This document shows, piece by piece, positions 1-9,276 of a stretch of DNA of 64,000 nt. This DNA comes from CAYNFR01 sp964616755. Its GTDB lineage: Bacteria > Bacteroidota > Bacteroidia > Chitinophagales > Saprospiraceae. The stretch's first letter is position 1. Every line of letters starts with the position of its first letter. Under the pieces are notes generated by a model. That model was not told the DNA's origin, searched no databases, and worked only from the letters and a program-made list of their open reading frames with translations. The position numbers and the translations under genes were made by a program. The DNA is taken from the NCBI GenBank assembly GCA_964616755.1, contig CAZTSI010000014.1, positions 4,052 through 68,051 of the forward strand, in the 5' to 3' direction.

Positions 1-2
1 TC

Positions 3-377
3 ATACAACATTCAATCGAACAACCTTTATTTATGAAAAGATGTGCGAAACTTTTGGAAATAGCAGTTAATCAAAATGAAGCCGCCCCGCAAAGTTTAGC
101 ATATCTAATAGACCGAATAGCAGTTTTTGAGGGTAACCCACAACTTTACGGAACTCAGTTTGATTGGGACGAATATGGAAAATTAAGCCCCAATCCTTTT
201 GATGACTTAGCGAAAGTAAATGAAAGAAGGAGAAAAGTGGGACTTAACTCACTTGAAGAACAAACAAGGATTATAAGAAGACAAGCTGAAAATGAAAATC
301 AATCACCTCCAGCAGACTTGGAAAGGAGAAATCGAAAAGTTGAAGAATGGAAGAGTAGTGTGGGTTGGACAAAATAA
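3..377 (+). CDS. DUF6624 domain protein, C-terminal part (cut by window edge)
   Basis: The frame is open from the first base of the window and has no stop upstream of the first ATG (base 33). The residues before that ATG continue the same fold, so this is probably the C-terminal part of a longer protein. The pattern 'AYLIDRIAV...YGTQFDW' followed by 'NPFDDLAKVNERRRKVGL' is what I recall from the DUF6624 family, whose role is unknown. The last 35 residues are highly charged and probably disordered. The assignment rests on memory of the motif, not a search. Confidence 0.7.
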   Translation: MQHSIEQPLFMKRCAKLLEIAVNQNEAAPQSLAYLIDRIAVFEGNPQLYGTQFDWDEYGKLSPNPFDDLAKVNERRRKVGLNSLEEQTRIIRRQAENENQSPPADLERRNRKVEEWKSSVGWTK

Positions 378-937
378 AATGGGCCACTAACGACTATAAA
401 TTCGTCGTGGCTGAAAGCGTAGCAAAGAAGGCGCTATTCAACCTTCCCAAATGCGCTCGCATTTCTTTGGTAGCGAAGCCAGATACAAACGCGTAAAATG
501 CAGTAGAAAATCCCCATTTGCAGACGGGCAGCTATTATGGCCTGAAACACTTGAAATGTTTGGCACTGTCCTCTATTTAATTCAATTACCGCAGTAATGT
601 ATACGGTTCTGTCGTGAAATCTATGTGACCCGTCTAGCAGTGACGACCAATGTAGCCCCTCGCGATCCATTTGATCAATAAGAAGAGGTATAGCGCAAAT
701 CAGTTTTTAAAAACAACAGTAAAATGACTTATTCTCCTGGGGACAGGAGAATAAGTTAAAATATGACTAGAAATTAACAGAGGTTCAACGAAGCGCGCTA
801 ACACTATGAATAGCAGCGTTTTATTGAAAAGGGGCAGCGTTATGACCCATCACTTACCATTTTCTGAAAAAAAACGTAGCGAAATTGTTGTCTATTTTTA
901 GAGACAGGAGAACTTTCAAATAATTAGCAATAGTCTA
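378..937. other. Gene-free stretch between convergent genes
   Basis: I see no convincing gene in these 560 bases. The only open frame of any length, on the minus strand at 434-670, has no family pattern and an unlikely composition. The one clear structure is the perfect hairpin at 727-756, annotated separately. Confidence 0.6.
727..756. terminator. Perfect 13-bp hairpin between convergent genes
   Basis: ACTTATTCTCCTG (727-739) is followed by a 4-base loop and its exact reverse complement (744-756). It sits between two genes that point at each other, so a two-way transcription stop is the natural reading. There is no strong T tract on either side, only short A/T runs, so intrinsic termination is not certain. 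A protein-binding operator or a repeat-family element is possible. Confidence 0.45.
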
Positions 938-2530
938 TTAGTCCTTTAAAGCAATTTTCGACGAGGTGGAATAAGCTTTGTCGTCCAATTGAATGTTGTG
1001 CGATAGATTTAAAATAATTTCTTTTTTATTGGATGTTGGTAAATCAACATTATCCATCTTTAAACCATTTACCCCGTCAAATACAAAGGCTGGCCGGAAA
1101 TCTTCATTTTTTAAATTGAGGGTAACATTCTTAAACGTTAAGCTGTTTGCATGACGAACATAAAATGCCCATGCCGGCAACTCCCCAAACATATCAAACT
1201 CAGGATAATTCTTTATATTTTCAGGAACTTGTTTTAATCGATTAATGGGAACATATGCCATCCCTTTTGATGCTCTACCGGGATACGTAACTTTAATATT
1301 TTCGAATACCACATTTTCAATAGAATATCCTGGAATACCCACAATAGAAGCTGGAAAGGGATTATGAAAATATGGAACTTCGGGTCCACGCAAATCATAA
1401 TTGATATCTGGGCGTCCGAAGGGAATGTCAACCCTCATATCTTTTATATACACATTTTTTATTACGCCCGGATTTTTGCCATCTCGATGGCCCAAACGAA
1501 TAAAAACGGCATTGCCCGTATTTTTAGCAACAAGGTTTTTCACTTTTATATTTTCAATTGTACCCCCATCAACCGATTCAAGGGCAATAGCGGAGCGAAA
1601 AGTGTCAAAAATTTTTATATTTTCTATAGTCACATTTTTGAAACCTCCGTAAGAAGCTGTTCCAAATTTTATAGCACTGGCACTGGATCGAATAGTGCAA
1701 TTGGCTATATAAATATTATCATTAGAAAAACCAGGATAATAAGATTTCAAACAAATACCATCATCCGCAGAATTTACAATACAGTTAGTTATTATTACAT
1801 TTGTACAATCGGTAATATCTATACCATCGTTGTTCCAGTACGCGCGATTGGTTAATTTGATTTTATCGATTAACAAATTGGTACATAATTCAAAGGACAA
1901 CCCCCAACACGCGCTACTTTGAAGAGTCAAATGTTGAATTTTCACTCGATTGCATTGCGAAAAGCGAAACAATTTTGGACGAACTCTCTCGTTCGGGCGC
2001 ATTCTATTCCAATTATAATTGTGATCAACTTTTACTCCAGCGTGATGCAAGCTATCAATGTTTAAGGCCAAGGCAAGACCTTGACCATCAATAGTTCCCT
2101 TACCAAGAAGTTGGATATTATTTGCCTTATTGGCCAATATTAAAGCCAATTGTGAATTGTCATCATTTTTTGGAGATATTGGTCTGTTTTTGCCATCCAT
2201 TGCAATGTAATCATTCGGATTTGTGCTACCCAGCATTATCGATCCTTCAGAGAAGTACAGATTAACATTACTTTTTATCTCGATACTTCCTGTCAAAAAT
2301 TTCCCTTTTGGAAAAACAACCGTTCCACCAGATTTTATTTTATGAGCTTCATCAATGGCCTTTTGAATTGCTACAGTGTTTAATGTTTTCCCATCCGGAA
2401 TCGCGCCAAAAGTTACAATATTAAACTCTGGTTGGGTCAAAGGATTTAGTTTTGAATCGTTTTGTGCAGCCATTGAGAACGAATTAAATATTGTCAAAGC
2501 GGCAATCAAAATTATTTTTAAGCGAATCAT
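938..2530 (-). CDS. Secreted glycoside hydrolase family 28 (polygalacturonase-like)
   Basis: 530 residues with a signal peptide (about 1-22, ending SMAAQ). The N-terminal 'FGAIPDGKTLNT' segment (41-52) is the usual start of the right-handed beta-helix. GH28 catalytic landmarks are present: NNDGID (233-238, for the usual NTDGID), DDGIC (256-260), and FGTASYGGF (289-297) in place of the G-H-G motif, then ALESVDGG (316-323). These variants are typical of Bacteroidota exo-acting GH28 enzymes rather than fungal endo-polygalacturonases. It probably trims galacturonic acid or rhamnogalacturonan chains in the periplasm. No SusC/SusD pair is next to it, so it is not in a classic polysaccharide locus. 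The exact substrate cannot be read from the sequence. Confidence 0.88.
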   Translation of the reverse strand: MIRLKIILIAALTIFNSFSMAAQNDSKLNPLTQPEFNIVTFGAIPDGKTLNTVAIQKAIDEAHKIKSGGTVVFPKGKFLTGSIEIKSNVNLYFSEGSIMLGSTNPNDYIAMDGKNRPISPKNDDNSQLALILANKANNIQLLGKGTIDGQGLALALNIDSLHHAGVKVDHNYNWNRMRPNERVRPKLFRFSQCNRVKIQHLTLQSSACWGLSFELCTNLLIDKIKLTNRAYWNNDGIDITDCTNVIITNCIVNSADDGICLKSYYPGFSNDNIYIANCTIRSSASAIKFGTASYGGFKNVTIENIKIFDTFRSAIALESVDGGTIENIKVKNLVAKNTGNAVFIRLGHRDGKNPGVIKNVYIKDMRVDIPFGRPDINYDLRGPEVPYFHNPFPASIVGIPGYSIENVVFENIKVTYPGRASKGMAYVPINRLKQVPENIKNYPEFDMFGELPAWAFYVRHANSLTFKNVTLNLKNEDFRPAFVFDGVNGLKMDNVDLPTSNKKEIILNLSHNIQLDDKAYSTSSKIALKD

Positions 2531-3425
2531 GGTTTTAATTTATATGGTGCATTAGAAAACCGAGTTAAATATATGTGTTTTGTCATAGGACGAGTCAAGA
2601 GCTTGAAGGCAACCTCATTAGAACAGTGCAAACTTTACATACAGTCCAACAAAGAAGGAGAAAGGCAGCGCCTAATCGCACCTACAATACATTGTCAGCT
2701 CAGTGCTTTTTAAGACAGTTTTGTGGTTCAACAAACATTCATTCTTTGTATGGACGTTTGTGATAAGACCCGCCAAATTCTTATACCTGCAATGCGATAG
2801 TGACTTAAATCTATCAAATCGTAAAGTTTGCAAGTGTGCTTTAGAACGGATGTAAGGCACAAAGAGAATAGCAGTATTGTGCGCAACTCAAGCGAATTGA
2901 ATAGCCGAGGAACTGAAGGAATCAGATTGGATAGTACTTCAGAAGAAGCCCAAAAGGAGTAGTCTTTAAAACACCATATGCTGTCTTGAATAGAGCCAAG
3001 AAGGTGGTGAGCGAGTAGGAAAAAAGTAAGCAATGACTTCTGTTGGTGTAAATAGGCTTACTGTGACATGTATGAATAGTTCATAGCAATGAATCTGCGC
3101 TGAGACCAAATCCTATGAATCAAATAACCAAAGAAATAAATCCGATAGTGAAAGGCACTATTAACAACTACCATCATTATTGGAATGAAGATATGTGAAT
3201 CGTGTGGCATCAGCTGAACGCATGCCTGCGCAGAAGGATAAAGCGGTGTAAGTCGTCAAGAAGTGATTATAAATCAATTTAGTGCTGAAGGACAGAACTC
3301 TTTGTGCAGTTACACGGCAGATACATGAATAGACAAAGCTAAAAGCGAAGGACAAAGAAAATAATGATTTATGTACGAATTGGATATTGGTAGGTCCATA
3401 AAACCAAGTAGCTTTAACGTGATTT
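2531..3425. other. Gene-free stretch of about 0.9 kb
   Basis: No open frame here looks like a protein: the longest (minus, 2728-3033) has no family pattern. The plus strand is purine-rich and stop-rich in all frames, with short local hairpins such as ATAGTG/CACTAT near 3143-3159. It could be decayed DNA or a long non-coding RNA; nothing decides between them. It runs directly into the hairpin cluster at 3430-3560. Confidence 0.5.
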
Positions 3426-3429
3426 AGTA

Positions 3430-3565
3430 AAATGAAGAACCCCGTTAAACGGGCAGGCTGTGTGATGTGAGCGTCTCATGCATGGCGACAGAGAGTCTCA
3501 GTCGATGTGTTTGGTGAGAACGTAGAGGTGAAAATCCTCTGCATGACTCGATAAGCGGCCATAGA
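3430..3565 (+). ncRNA. Candidate structured RNA patch, possibly a group II intron fragment
   Basis: Within about 110 bases there are several hairpins: CCCG/CGGG at 3441-3453, TGAG/CTCA around 3468-3478, CGAC-A-GAG/CTC-A-GTCG at 3486-3504, and a 7-bp stem 3522-3528/3536-3542 (GTAGAGG with CCTCTGC, one G-U pair) with a TGAAAAT loop. The patch is richer in G and C than its surroundings and has no open frame. The style recalls domain I of a bacterial group II intron (the last stem resembles an exon-binding-site hairpin), but I see no domain V and no reverse transcriptase. It ends just upstream of the Crp/Fnr gene, so a leader element for that gene is also possible. Confidence 0.35.
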
Positions 3566-3599
3566 ACAGAACCCGAAAAATCAACATAAATAGAAAAAG

Positions 3600-4178
3600 T
3601 TGGAGCAGATTAGACAAATAATGAAACAGATGATTTCTATTTCAGAAGACGAACTCAGCGACTTCCTTAGTCAATCTATTACCAAAACTTTCAAACGAAA
3701 TGAAAAGGTTAGCCGACCAAATGCTGTACCTAACGAGATATTTTTTATAAACAAAGGCTTGATTAGGGTTTTGATTACGGACAATGACGGAACGGAACAT
3801 ACGGTTCACTTTGCTTTGGAAAATCAATTTATTTCAGATTATTCCAATTTTATGCAAAAACAACCATCATTTTACTCCTTACAAGCATTAGAAGAAACGC
3901 AAGTAGTTGTTTTGCCACGTTCGGCAATAGAATGGGGGTACAAAAACTTGAAAGAAGGCGAAAAAATGGGACGGCTTATTGCTGAATACTATTTCATCTA
4001 CCAAGACAATCGGATAAAAAACACCTTTTCGAGAACACCGAAACAACGATACGACAGTATTACAGAAGTATTTCCGAACATTCATAATCGTGTTCCTCAA
4101 CATATGATTGCTTCCTATTTGGGTATCACACCCGTTCATTTAAGCCGATTAAAAAAGGCTGAGATACCGAAAGTCTAA
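3600..4178 (+). CDS. Crp/Fnr family transcription regulator
   Basis: 192 residues. The first 120 or so form a cyclic-nucleotide-binding-like beta barrel ('NEIFFINKGLIRVLITDNDG', 'ALENQFISDY'), and the C-terminus is a winged helix-turn-helix ending in 'IASYLGITPVHLSRLKK', the standard form in Bacteroidota Crp-like regulators. The listed start is TTG; starting there keeps the usual N-terminal helix, while the first ATG (3621) would shorten it by 7 residues. No metal-binding cysteines of the FNR type are present. It is followed by an SRPBCC gene and a membrane protein on the same strand, which it probably regulates (inference from order only). Confidence 0.85.
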   Translation: MEQIRQIMKQMISISEDELSDFLSQSITKTFKRNEKVSRPNAVPNEIFFINKGLIRVLITDNDGTEHTVHFALENQFISDYSNFMQKQPSFYSLQALEETQVVVLPRSAIEWGYKNLKEGEKMGRLIAEYYFIYQDNRIKNTFSRTPKQRYDSITEVFPNIHNRVPQHMIASYLGITPVHLSRLKKAEIPKV

Positions 4179-4245
4179 ACAAATGTTATCGTTTAACACA
4201 CGATAAGGCAACGACCTTTGCATTATAATTTAAAATAAAATTGTA

Positions 4246-4785
4246 ATGACAAAATTAATCTTCATACTTGCTTTATTTACAAGCTCGTTTTCCTTGTTTG
4301 CTCAAGAAAATAGTAACAATTCAATTGATTGGCCAGAAAACTATGAGCCAAACAAAAGCAAATTCTATGTTGAAAACGAGATAGAAATTAATGCTTCACC
4401 CGAAGTTGTTTGGACAATCTTAATTGATGCTTTGAAATGGGAATCTTGGTATGAAGGTGCAAAAAATGTATCGTTTACAAGCCCAAATTAAACCGTTTTA
4501 AACGCTAATTCAATTTTCAATTGGGAAACAATGGGATTGAAATTTCAATCTACGATTAAACAATTTGAACCAAACAGGTTATTGGCTTGGGAATCAAAAA
4601 AGAAAAGTATTCAAGGTTTTCACGTTTGGCTCATTATACCCACAGAAAAAGGGTGTAAAGTCATCACGGCTGAATCTCAAAACGGTTGGCTCACTTTTTT
4701 TGAAAAGACTTTCCAACCCAATAAGTTGAAAAAATTGCCCGATATATGGCTTGCAGAACTCAAAGCAAAAAGTGAAAATCTATGA
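4246..4785 (+). pseudogene. SRPBCC (START-like) protein interrupted by one in-frame TAA
   Basis: The reading frame encodes a signal peptide (about 1-19) and then an SRPBCC-type ligand-binding domain ('IEINASPEVVWTILIDALKWESWY' region through 'FEKTFQPNKL'). Codon 82 is TAA at 4489-4491, between 'SFTSPN' and 'TVLNANSIFNWETMGLKF'. The frame after the stop is the same one and continues the domain for another 97 codons, so a single base change (most simply CAA to TAA) explains it. The downstream ATG at 4531 could start a fragment, but half of the fold would be missing. It ends overlapping the next gene by 4 bases (ATGA), so the set was an operon. A sequencing error is possible. Confidence 0.8.
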
Positions 4786-5573
4786 TAACTTTTATTCAAG
4801 AACTCAAAACAAGAAATGAAACCTTATTTTATTATGGTTTACTTTGTTTGGGTGTAGCACTTTTATTGTTGGTTTTAACAAAAACCACCACCACACAAGT
4901 GTATGGCGTAAACGCCTACTTTAAGCCGTTTAAATTTGCATTTTCCACCTTTTTATTTGCTTGGGCAATGGCTTGGTATTGTTACTACCTACCCAATTTT
5001 AATATAGGATTATTCAATTGGACAGTCATTTTATTATTGGGTTTTGAAATAGTATATATTCTCTTTATGGCAAGTAAAGGGCAAACTTCTCATTATAATT
5101 TAACGACCCCTTTTTATGCCACAATGTTTTCATTAATGGCATTAGCGGCTACTTTGGTGACGATTTATACCGCTTATGTCGGTTTTCTATTTTTCACCAA
5201 GTCCTTTCCAGATTTGCCCAATTACTATGTTTGGGCTATTCGCTTGGGTATTTTAATTTTTGTGATTTTTTCCTTTGAAGGGTTTGCAATGGGTTCAAAA
5301 TTGAGTCATACAGTCGGGGCAATCAATGACAATTCAAATTGGTTTATAGTGGGTTGGAGCAAGACGGCAGGAGATTTAAGAGTTTCCCATTTTATAGGTA
5401 TGCACGCCTTACAAGTTTTACCCATTCTTTCGTTTTACATTTTCAAAAATACCAAAGCCACCCTTTTAGTATCTATTCTATACGGACTGCTCGCAATAGT
5501 AACACTCGTTCAAGCCTTGCAAGGAAAACCATTATTTACATCAAAACAAGAAAAAAATGAACTTATCAAATAG
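4782..5573 (+). CDS. Conserved multi-pass membrane protein of unknown function
   Basis: 263 residues with about seven hydrophobic segments (near 17-35, 50-68, 77-95, 107-130, 147-170, 205-222, 226-245). The conserved-looking part is 'GDLRVSHFIGMHALQVLPI' (about 200-218), where two histidines five residues apart lie at the start of a membrane helix; this could be a haem or metal site, but that is a guess. It starts 4 bases inside the upstream SRPBCC frame, so the two are translationally coupled. I recall similar proteins annotated only as hypothetical. No function is assigned. Confidence 0.75.
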   Translation: MITFIQELKTRNETLFYYGLLCLGVALLLLVLTKTTTTQVYGVNAYFKPFKFAFSTFLFAWAMAWYCYYLPNFNIGLFNWTVILLLGFEIVYILFMASKGQTSHYNLTTPFYATMFSLMALAATLVTIYTAYVGFLFFTKSFPDLPNYYVWAIRLGILIFVIFSFEGFAMGSKLSHTVGAINDNSNWFIVGWSKTAGDLRVSHFIGMHALQVLPILSFYIFKNTKATLLVSILYGLLAIVTLVQALQGKPLFTSKQEKNELIK

Positions 5574-5607
5574 AGAAAAATGTGCCGTGGATAGATCTTC
5601 AATTTAC

Positions 5608-7332
5608 TTATAAGGAATATTTTTTTATATCGATGTCTGATAGTTTAATGTAAATAAGACAATCAATGGAGTTACTAAAATTTACATCCACGTTAAATCC
5701 CAGAACTTTGGCATTAAGACTGAGGTATTTTTTTAGTAGAATAGGTACTCGCTTTTTTGACAATTCTATTTCATTAATAAAATTGTCAAGCATTTTTAAA
5801 TGAGTGATATCCATCTTGTTTTTATCACTTATTCGTGGCGCAAAGGGTTTAATCGGGCGAATGAATTGTGCCAAGTTATGATCCATATGGTAATCAGACA
5901 AAAATTGAATCATAGCCTGTTGTGAGAGAAGACAATATTGATCACTGATGCTTACCGAACCAATAAGGAATTGGCAATGCTTATGACGTTTAGCCACTAA
6001 GGCAATACCTTTCCAAAGCATGAGTAAAGGAAGTGGTTTTTGTTGATATTCCTTTATTATAAATGCCCTTCCGAGTTCAATACTTTGAGACAAAAATGGG
6101 ATTAATCGAGAATGAAATTCAAAAGACTCGGCGCAGTAAATATTGGAAAGATTGCCTTTTGAAAGCAGAATAGAACCTTTGCCTATTCTATAACTGCCCA
6201 CAATACCTTGGTGCTTTGAACTCCAAAGAATCAGGTGCTCATATAAGGTGTCAAAGGCATCAATATCGAGGCATTTGCCTGAGCCCTCACCCACTTCTCG
6301 AAAAGTAATTTCTCTAAGACGCCCTAGTTCTTGTAAAACAGGAGATGTAGATGCCAAGCGCATTAAAAATAGCTCATATTCTCCTGTAGAGCCTAAAAAT
6401 GCGTCTGATCGAGCAAGTTCCAACTGTTGAATATATGCTTGTTTGCATTCGGGCTTGGCAATGTCGACTATACCGGATTGCGATTTTTTTATTCTCTTTT
6501 GTTCTTTGTGGAGTGCAGACGCAAGACTGTAAATTTTACGGCGAATATATTTACCGAAAGTAGCGTGATCTCGAAAATGCTCTCTTTCGGCCATACTGAC
6601 CGGATTTGCGATTCTAACAATCACTTCTTTTCCTCGCCCTTTGAGCATTTCTGATGGCAAACTAACCGTTCGTAGTAGCGGGTTAATGTATGACAAGAAA
6701 TAAAACCATTCGCTATTTCGGGCATGAAAATATATTGGAACGACAATTGCTTCAGTTCGGAATAATAATTTGACTATAGACTCATTCCATTCTCTGTCTT
6801 CTATGTGCATGTAATTTTTAGAATGTCGCGCAGACACTTCACCAGCAGGAAATATTCCTATTGGAATCCCCGCATTGAGCAGTTTAACCATCGATCGTAT
6901 TCCTGAAATACTGCTTTCAGAATGTCGTTGTCGATCAAATGGATTGACCAAACATAAATGATCTTTGAGAGGGCTAATCCTTTTAAGCAAATAATTGGCC
7001 ACTAGTTTTGATTCGGGATGGATTTGTAATAACAATTTAAGTAATATCAAACCATCGATACCACCAAGAGGATGATTCGCAGCCAACAAAAAGGGACCCT
7101 TAGCAGGTATTCGATGTAATTCAGAATCCATGATCGTTACGACTATTCCCAATTCGCTCAATATGGCATCTATAAATTCGATTGCATCTAGTTCTTTGTG
7201 ACGTTCATACATTTCGTTCAGCTCGTCAAGACGAAGCCATTTCATCAGCTTCTTGGAAATTCTTTGTCCGGCTTGCCCAAGCGGTTGTATATGCAGACTT
7301 GAACTTAGTTCGATGGACGAAATGATTGGCAT
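5608..7332 (-). CDS. olsF: OlsF-like bifunctional lipid acyltransferase (O-acyl + N-acyl domains)
   Basis: 574 residues with two acyltransferase domains. The N-terminal half is a PlsC-type O-acyltransferase with the H-x4-D box (NHPLGGID, H87 and D93) and the FPAGE motif (161-165). The C-terminal half (about 300-490) is a GNAT-like acyl-ACP N-acyltransferase of the OlsB/hemolysin type ('YELFLMRLAS', 'LGRLREITFR', 'ELGRAFI', 'LMLWKGI'). This order matches OlsF, described in Serratia and Flavobacterium johnsoniae, which makes ornithine lipid by both steps. In Bacteroidota the amino acid could also be glycine, as in the separate GlsB/GlsA enzymes of Bacteroides. It would act at the inner face of the cytoplasmic membrane. 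It stands alone, facing the membrane-protein gene. Confidence 0.8.
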   Translation of the reverse strand: MPIISSIELSSSLHIQPLGQAGQRISKKLMKWLRLDELNEMYERHKELDAIEFIDAILSELGIVVTIMDSELHRIPAKGPFLLAANHPLGGIDGLILLKLLLQIHPESKLVANYLLKRISPLKDHLCLVNPFDRQRHSESSISGIRSMVKLLNAGIPIGIFPAGEVSARHSKNYMHIEDREWNESIVKLLFRTEAIVVPIYFHARNSEWFYFLSYINPLLRTVSLPSEMLKGRGKEVIVRIANPVSMAEREHFRDHATFGKYIRRKIYSLASALHKEQKRIKKSQSGIVDIAKPECKQAYIQQLELARSDAFLGSTGEYELFLMRLASTSPVLQELGRLREITFREVGEGSGKCLDIDAFDTLYEHLILWSSKHQGIVGSYRIGKGSILLSKGNLSNIYCAESFEFHSRLIPFLSQSIELGRAFIIKEYQQKPLPLLMLWKGIALVAKRHKHCQFLIGSVSISDQYCLLSQQAMIQFLSDYHMDHNLAQFIRPIKPFAPRISDKNKMDITHLKMLDNFINEIELSKKRVPILLKKYLSLNAKVLGFNVDVNFSNSIDCLIYIKLSDIDIKKYSL

Positions 7333-8499
7333 GTGTAATTTTCAAGCAAGGTGCTAAAGGCATCTAAACTAGAGATCAATTCAACTCAATCTTAATGTAA
7401 ATTTTGTTAAGGAATTGTTCTCTTATGGTAAACGAAGTTTAAATTTTCTCAGATCTTCTCAAAAAAATACAACGCCACTGAACGTTACAACCCAACCCAT
7501 GTGCTCTTGTTAAGGAGCTATAAGTTCATGGACATATTCTCTCCTAGACCAATTTATACTCATTCGCGACACATTTCGAAATCCACAGATCTGCTTTGTT
7601 TGTAGTTCGAATTTGAAAGACATCAAACATGATTGATGCTATGTTAATAGCCCAGGGCTGAGCCTAAAAAAAGGACAATACGCTAAAAATAGAATGGGGG
7701 GTAATAAACCGAGATCAGGCTAAACTATCGATATGCTAGAGCTGAAAGGATGTCCCATTGATGCCCTCTACTTTGGACGGTATTATCATAGTTAGTAGCA
7801 GGCACTTAAGGAATACATCAGCGATTTCTTTCCACCAACATCCGAGGAAGTCGTCAATTGAAAGGGTTCGGGAAAAGACTAAAATTTTGTTTAATGATCA
7901 AAACCAAATTGTAGAAATATGATCTGATCTCAAATCCCTCTGGTTACTCTACCCGATAGAATATGGTCTAAAAAAAGACGGGAGGATAAAAAATTTTGGC
8001 TTCAAATCCTTCGTGGTCAAATATGGATAGAAACGTTTGATTGTAATTTGGGGGACATTTATTCTTCCGCTATCAAACATGGTGTAGGCATGTGAAAAAC
8101 TTTACAGAGTGAAGGAATCTTAAATATAGAGTATTGTTTTTGATTGGTCGTTTATCATTTTTTTCATGGGTGAAAATATAAGTAGATGATTGGACTCTCG
8201 AATGTATGAGGTAGAGAATAGAGAGGCTATTTCTAGCTTTATATGACTATCTCCGATAGGGAAAGTATATTTTTACACAAATGAATCCTCTAATATTACA
8301 ATTAGCTAAGATTGGTCATTTAAATACACCAAAGAATATTTTGTTGATACTACAAATAGCCTATTTTTAACTTAAATAATTGAATATCAAATCATTATAA
8401 AATGATCTTAAGATAAAGCGATTAAATTATTGATATATCAATATATGTTTTGTTTTGAAAAGTTAAAGGACGCTTATAGAAGAAGTCTACCAAAATCCT
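7333..8499. other. Gene-free stretch with possible decayed coding pieces
   Basis: No intact gene is visible in about 1.17 kb. Two plus-strand pieces read like protein: from 7734, 'MLELKGCPIDALYFGRYY', two adjacent stops, then 'ALKEYISDFFPPTSEEVV'; and 7928-8095, a 55-codon frame including 'VTLPDRIWSKKRRED'. They are in different frames and broken by stops. I cannot name a family. The rest is AT-rich and stop-rich. Confidence 0.4.
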
Positions 8500-9276
8500 C
8501 TAGCGAATCTCAAAAGTATCTCGATCGGCCAAAAAGGGGAGTGAGCGACGGACTTCCTTCAAGTGGGCATAATCAAGCGTATACTGATAGACGTGTTCGC
8601 CCCCCTCATGAACGTACATCACACCTCTCCAAGCAGGATCTACTATTGTACTATGTCCACTATACTCTAAACCAACACCATCCGTACCGCAACGATTTAC
8701 AGCAATAACGTAGGCTTGATTTTCGATAGCTCTCGCTCTTAATAGAACATCCCAATCCGAAATCCGTCTATCGGGCCAATTAGCCACGTATAGCAGTACA
8801 TCATATAATTCAACATTGCGAGACCAAACGGGAAATCGCAGATCGTAACATATTTGCGGGCAAATGCGCCACGACTTGTATTCAAAAATTACACGTTTAT
8901 CACCGGCCCTATAATAAGCGTCTTCACCTGCCATAACAAATAAATGGCGTTTGTCATACCATTCTATGGCGCCATTTGGGCGAACCCAAACGAGGCGATT
9001 ATAATAAGCCCCACCTTCTGCTATGATCAAGCTACCCGTCACAACTGACTGAAAAAAAACAGCTTTTTCTTTCATCCATTGGATGGTGGTGCCTCCCATA
9101 GATTCCGCAAGGGTAGATGGATGCATACTAAACCCCGTAGTAAACATCTCTGGTAGTATAATCACATCAACAGGGCGCGCTACTTGGCTCAATAGCTGAT
9201 CAAATTTTTTCCGATTTGCTCGGGGATCTTCCCAAACGAGATCTGCCTGAACCAAACAAACGTGTATGTTTTCCAT
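8500..9276 (-). CDS. Omega-amidase, nitrilase superfamily (YafV/Nit2-like)
   Basis: 258 residues. The nitrilase-superfamily triad is visible: E43 (LPEMFTTGF), K109 (WYDKRHLF) and C143 (CPQICYDLRFPVWSR). The wording around the cysteine and 'SMGGTTIQWM' fit the YafV/omega-amidase branch, which hydrolyses 2-oxoglutaramate or 2-oxosuccinamate left over from glutamine or asparagine transamination (metabolite repair). Cytosolic, no signal peptide. It is a single gene with no evident operon partner. A second, clearly different nitrilase lies at 17452-18414. Confidence 0.85.
   Translation of the reverse strand: MENIHVCLVQADLVWEDPRANRKKFDQLLSQVARPVDVIILPEMFTTGFSMHPSTLAESMGGTTIQWMKEKAVFFQSVVTGSLIIAEGGAYYNRLVWVRPNGAIEWYDKRHLFVMAGEDAYYRAGDKRVIFEYKSWRICPQICYDLRFPVWSRNVELYDVLLYVANWPDRRISDWDVLLRARAIENQAYVIAVNRCGTDGVGLEYSGHSTIVDPAWRGVMYVHEGGEHVYQYTLDYAHLKEVRRSLPFLADRDTFEIR

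Noticed and set aside
434..670. Minus-strand open frame of 78 codons
   Set aside because: No family pattern and no ribosome-binding context; it lies in a region without other coding signal.
2728..3033. Minus-strand open frame of 101 codons in the gap after the GH28 gene
   Set aside because: Composition and pattern do not look like protein; the opposite strand is simply purine-rich and poor in minus-strand stops.
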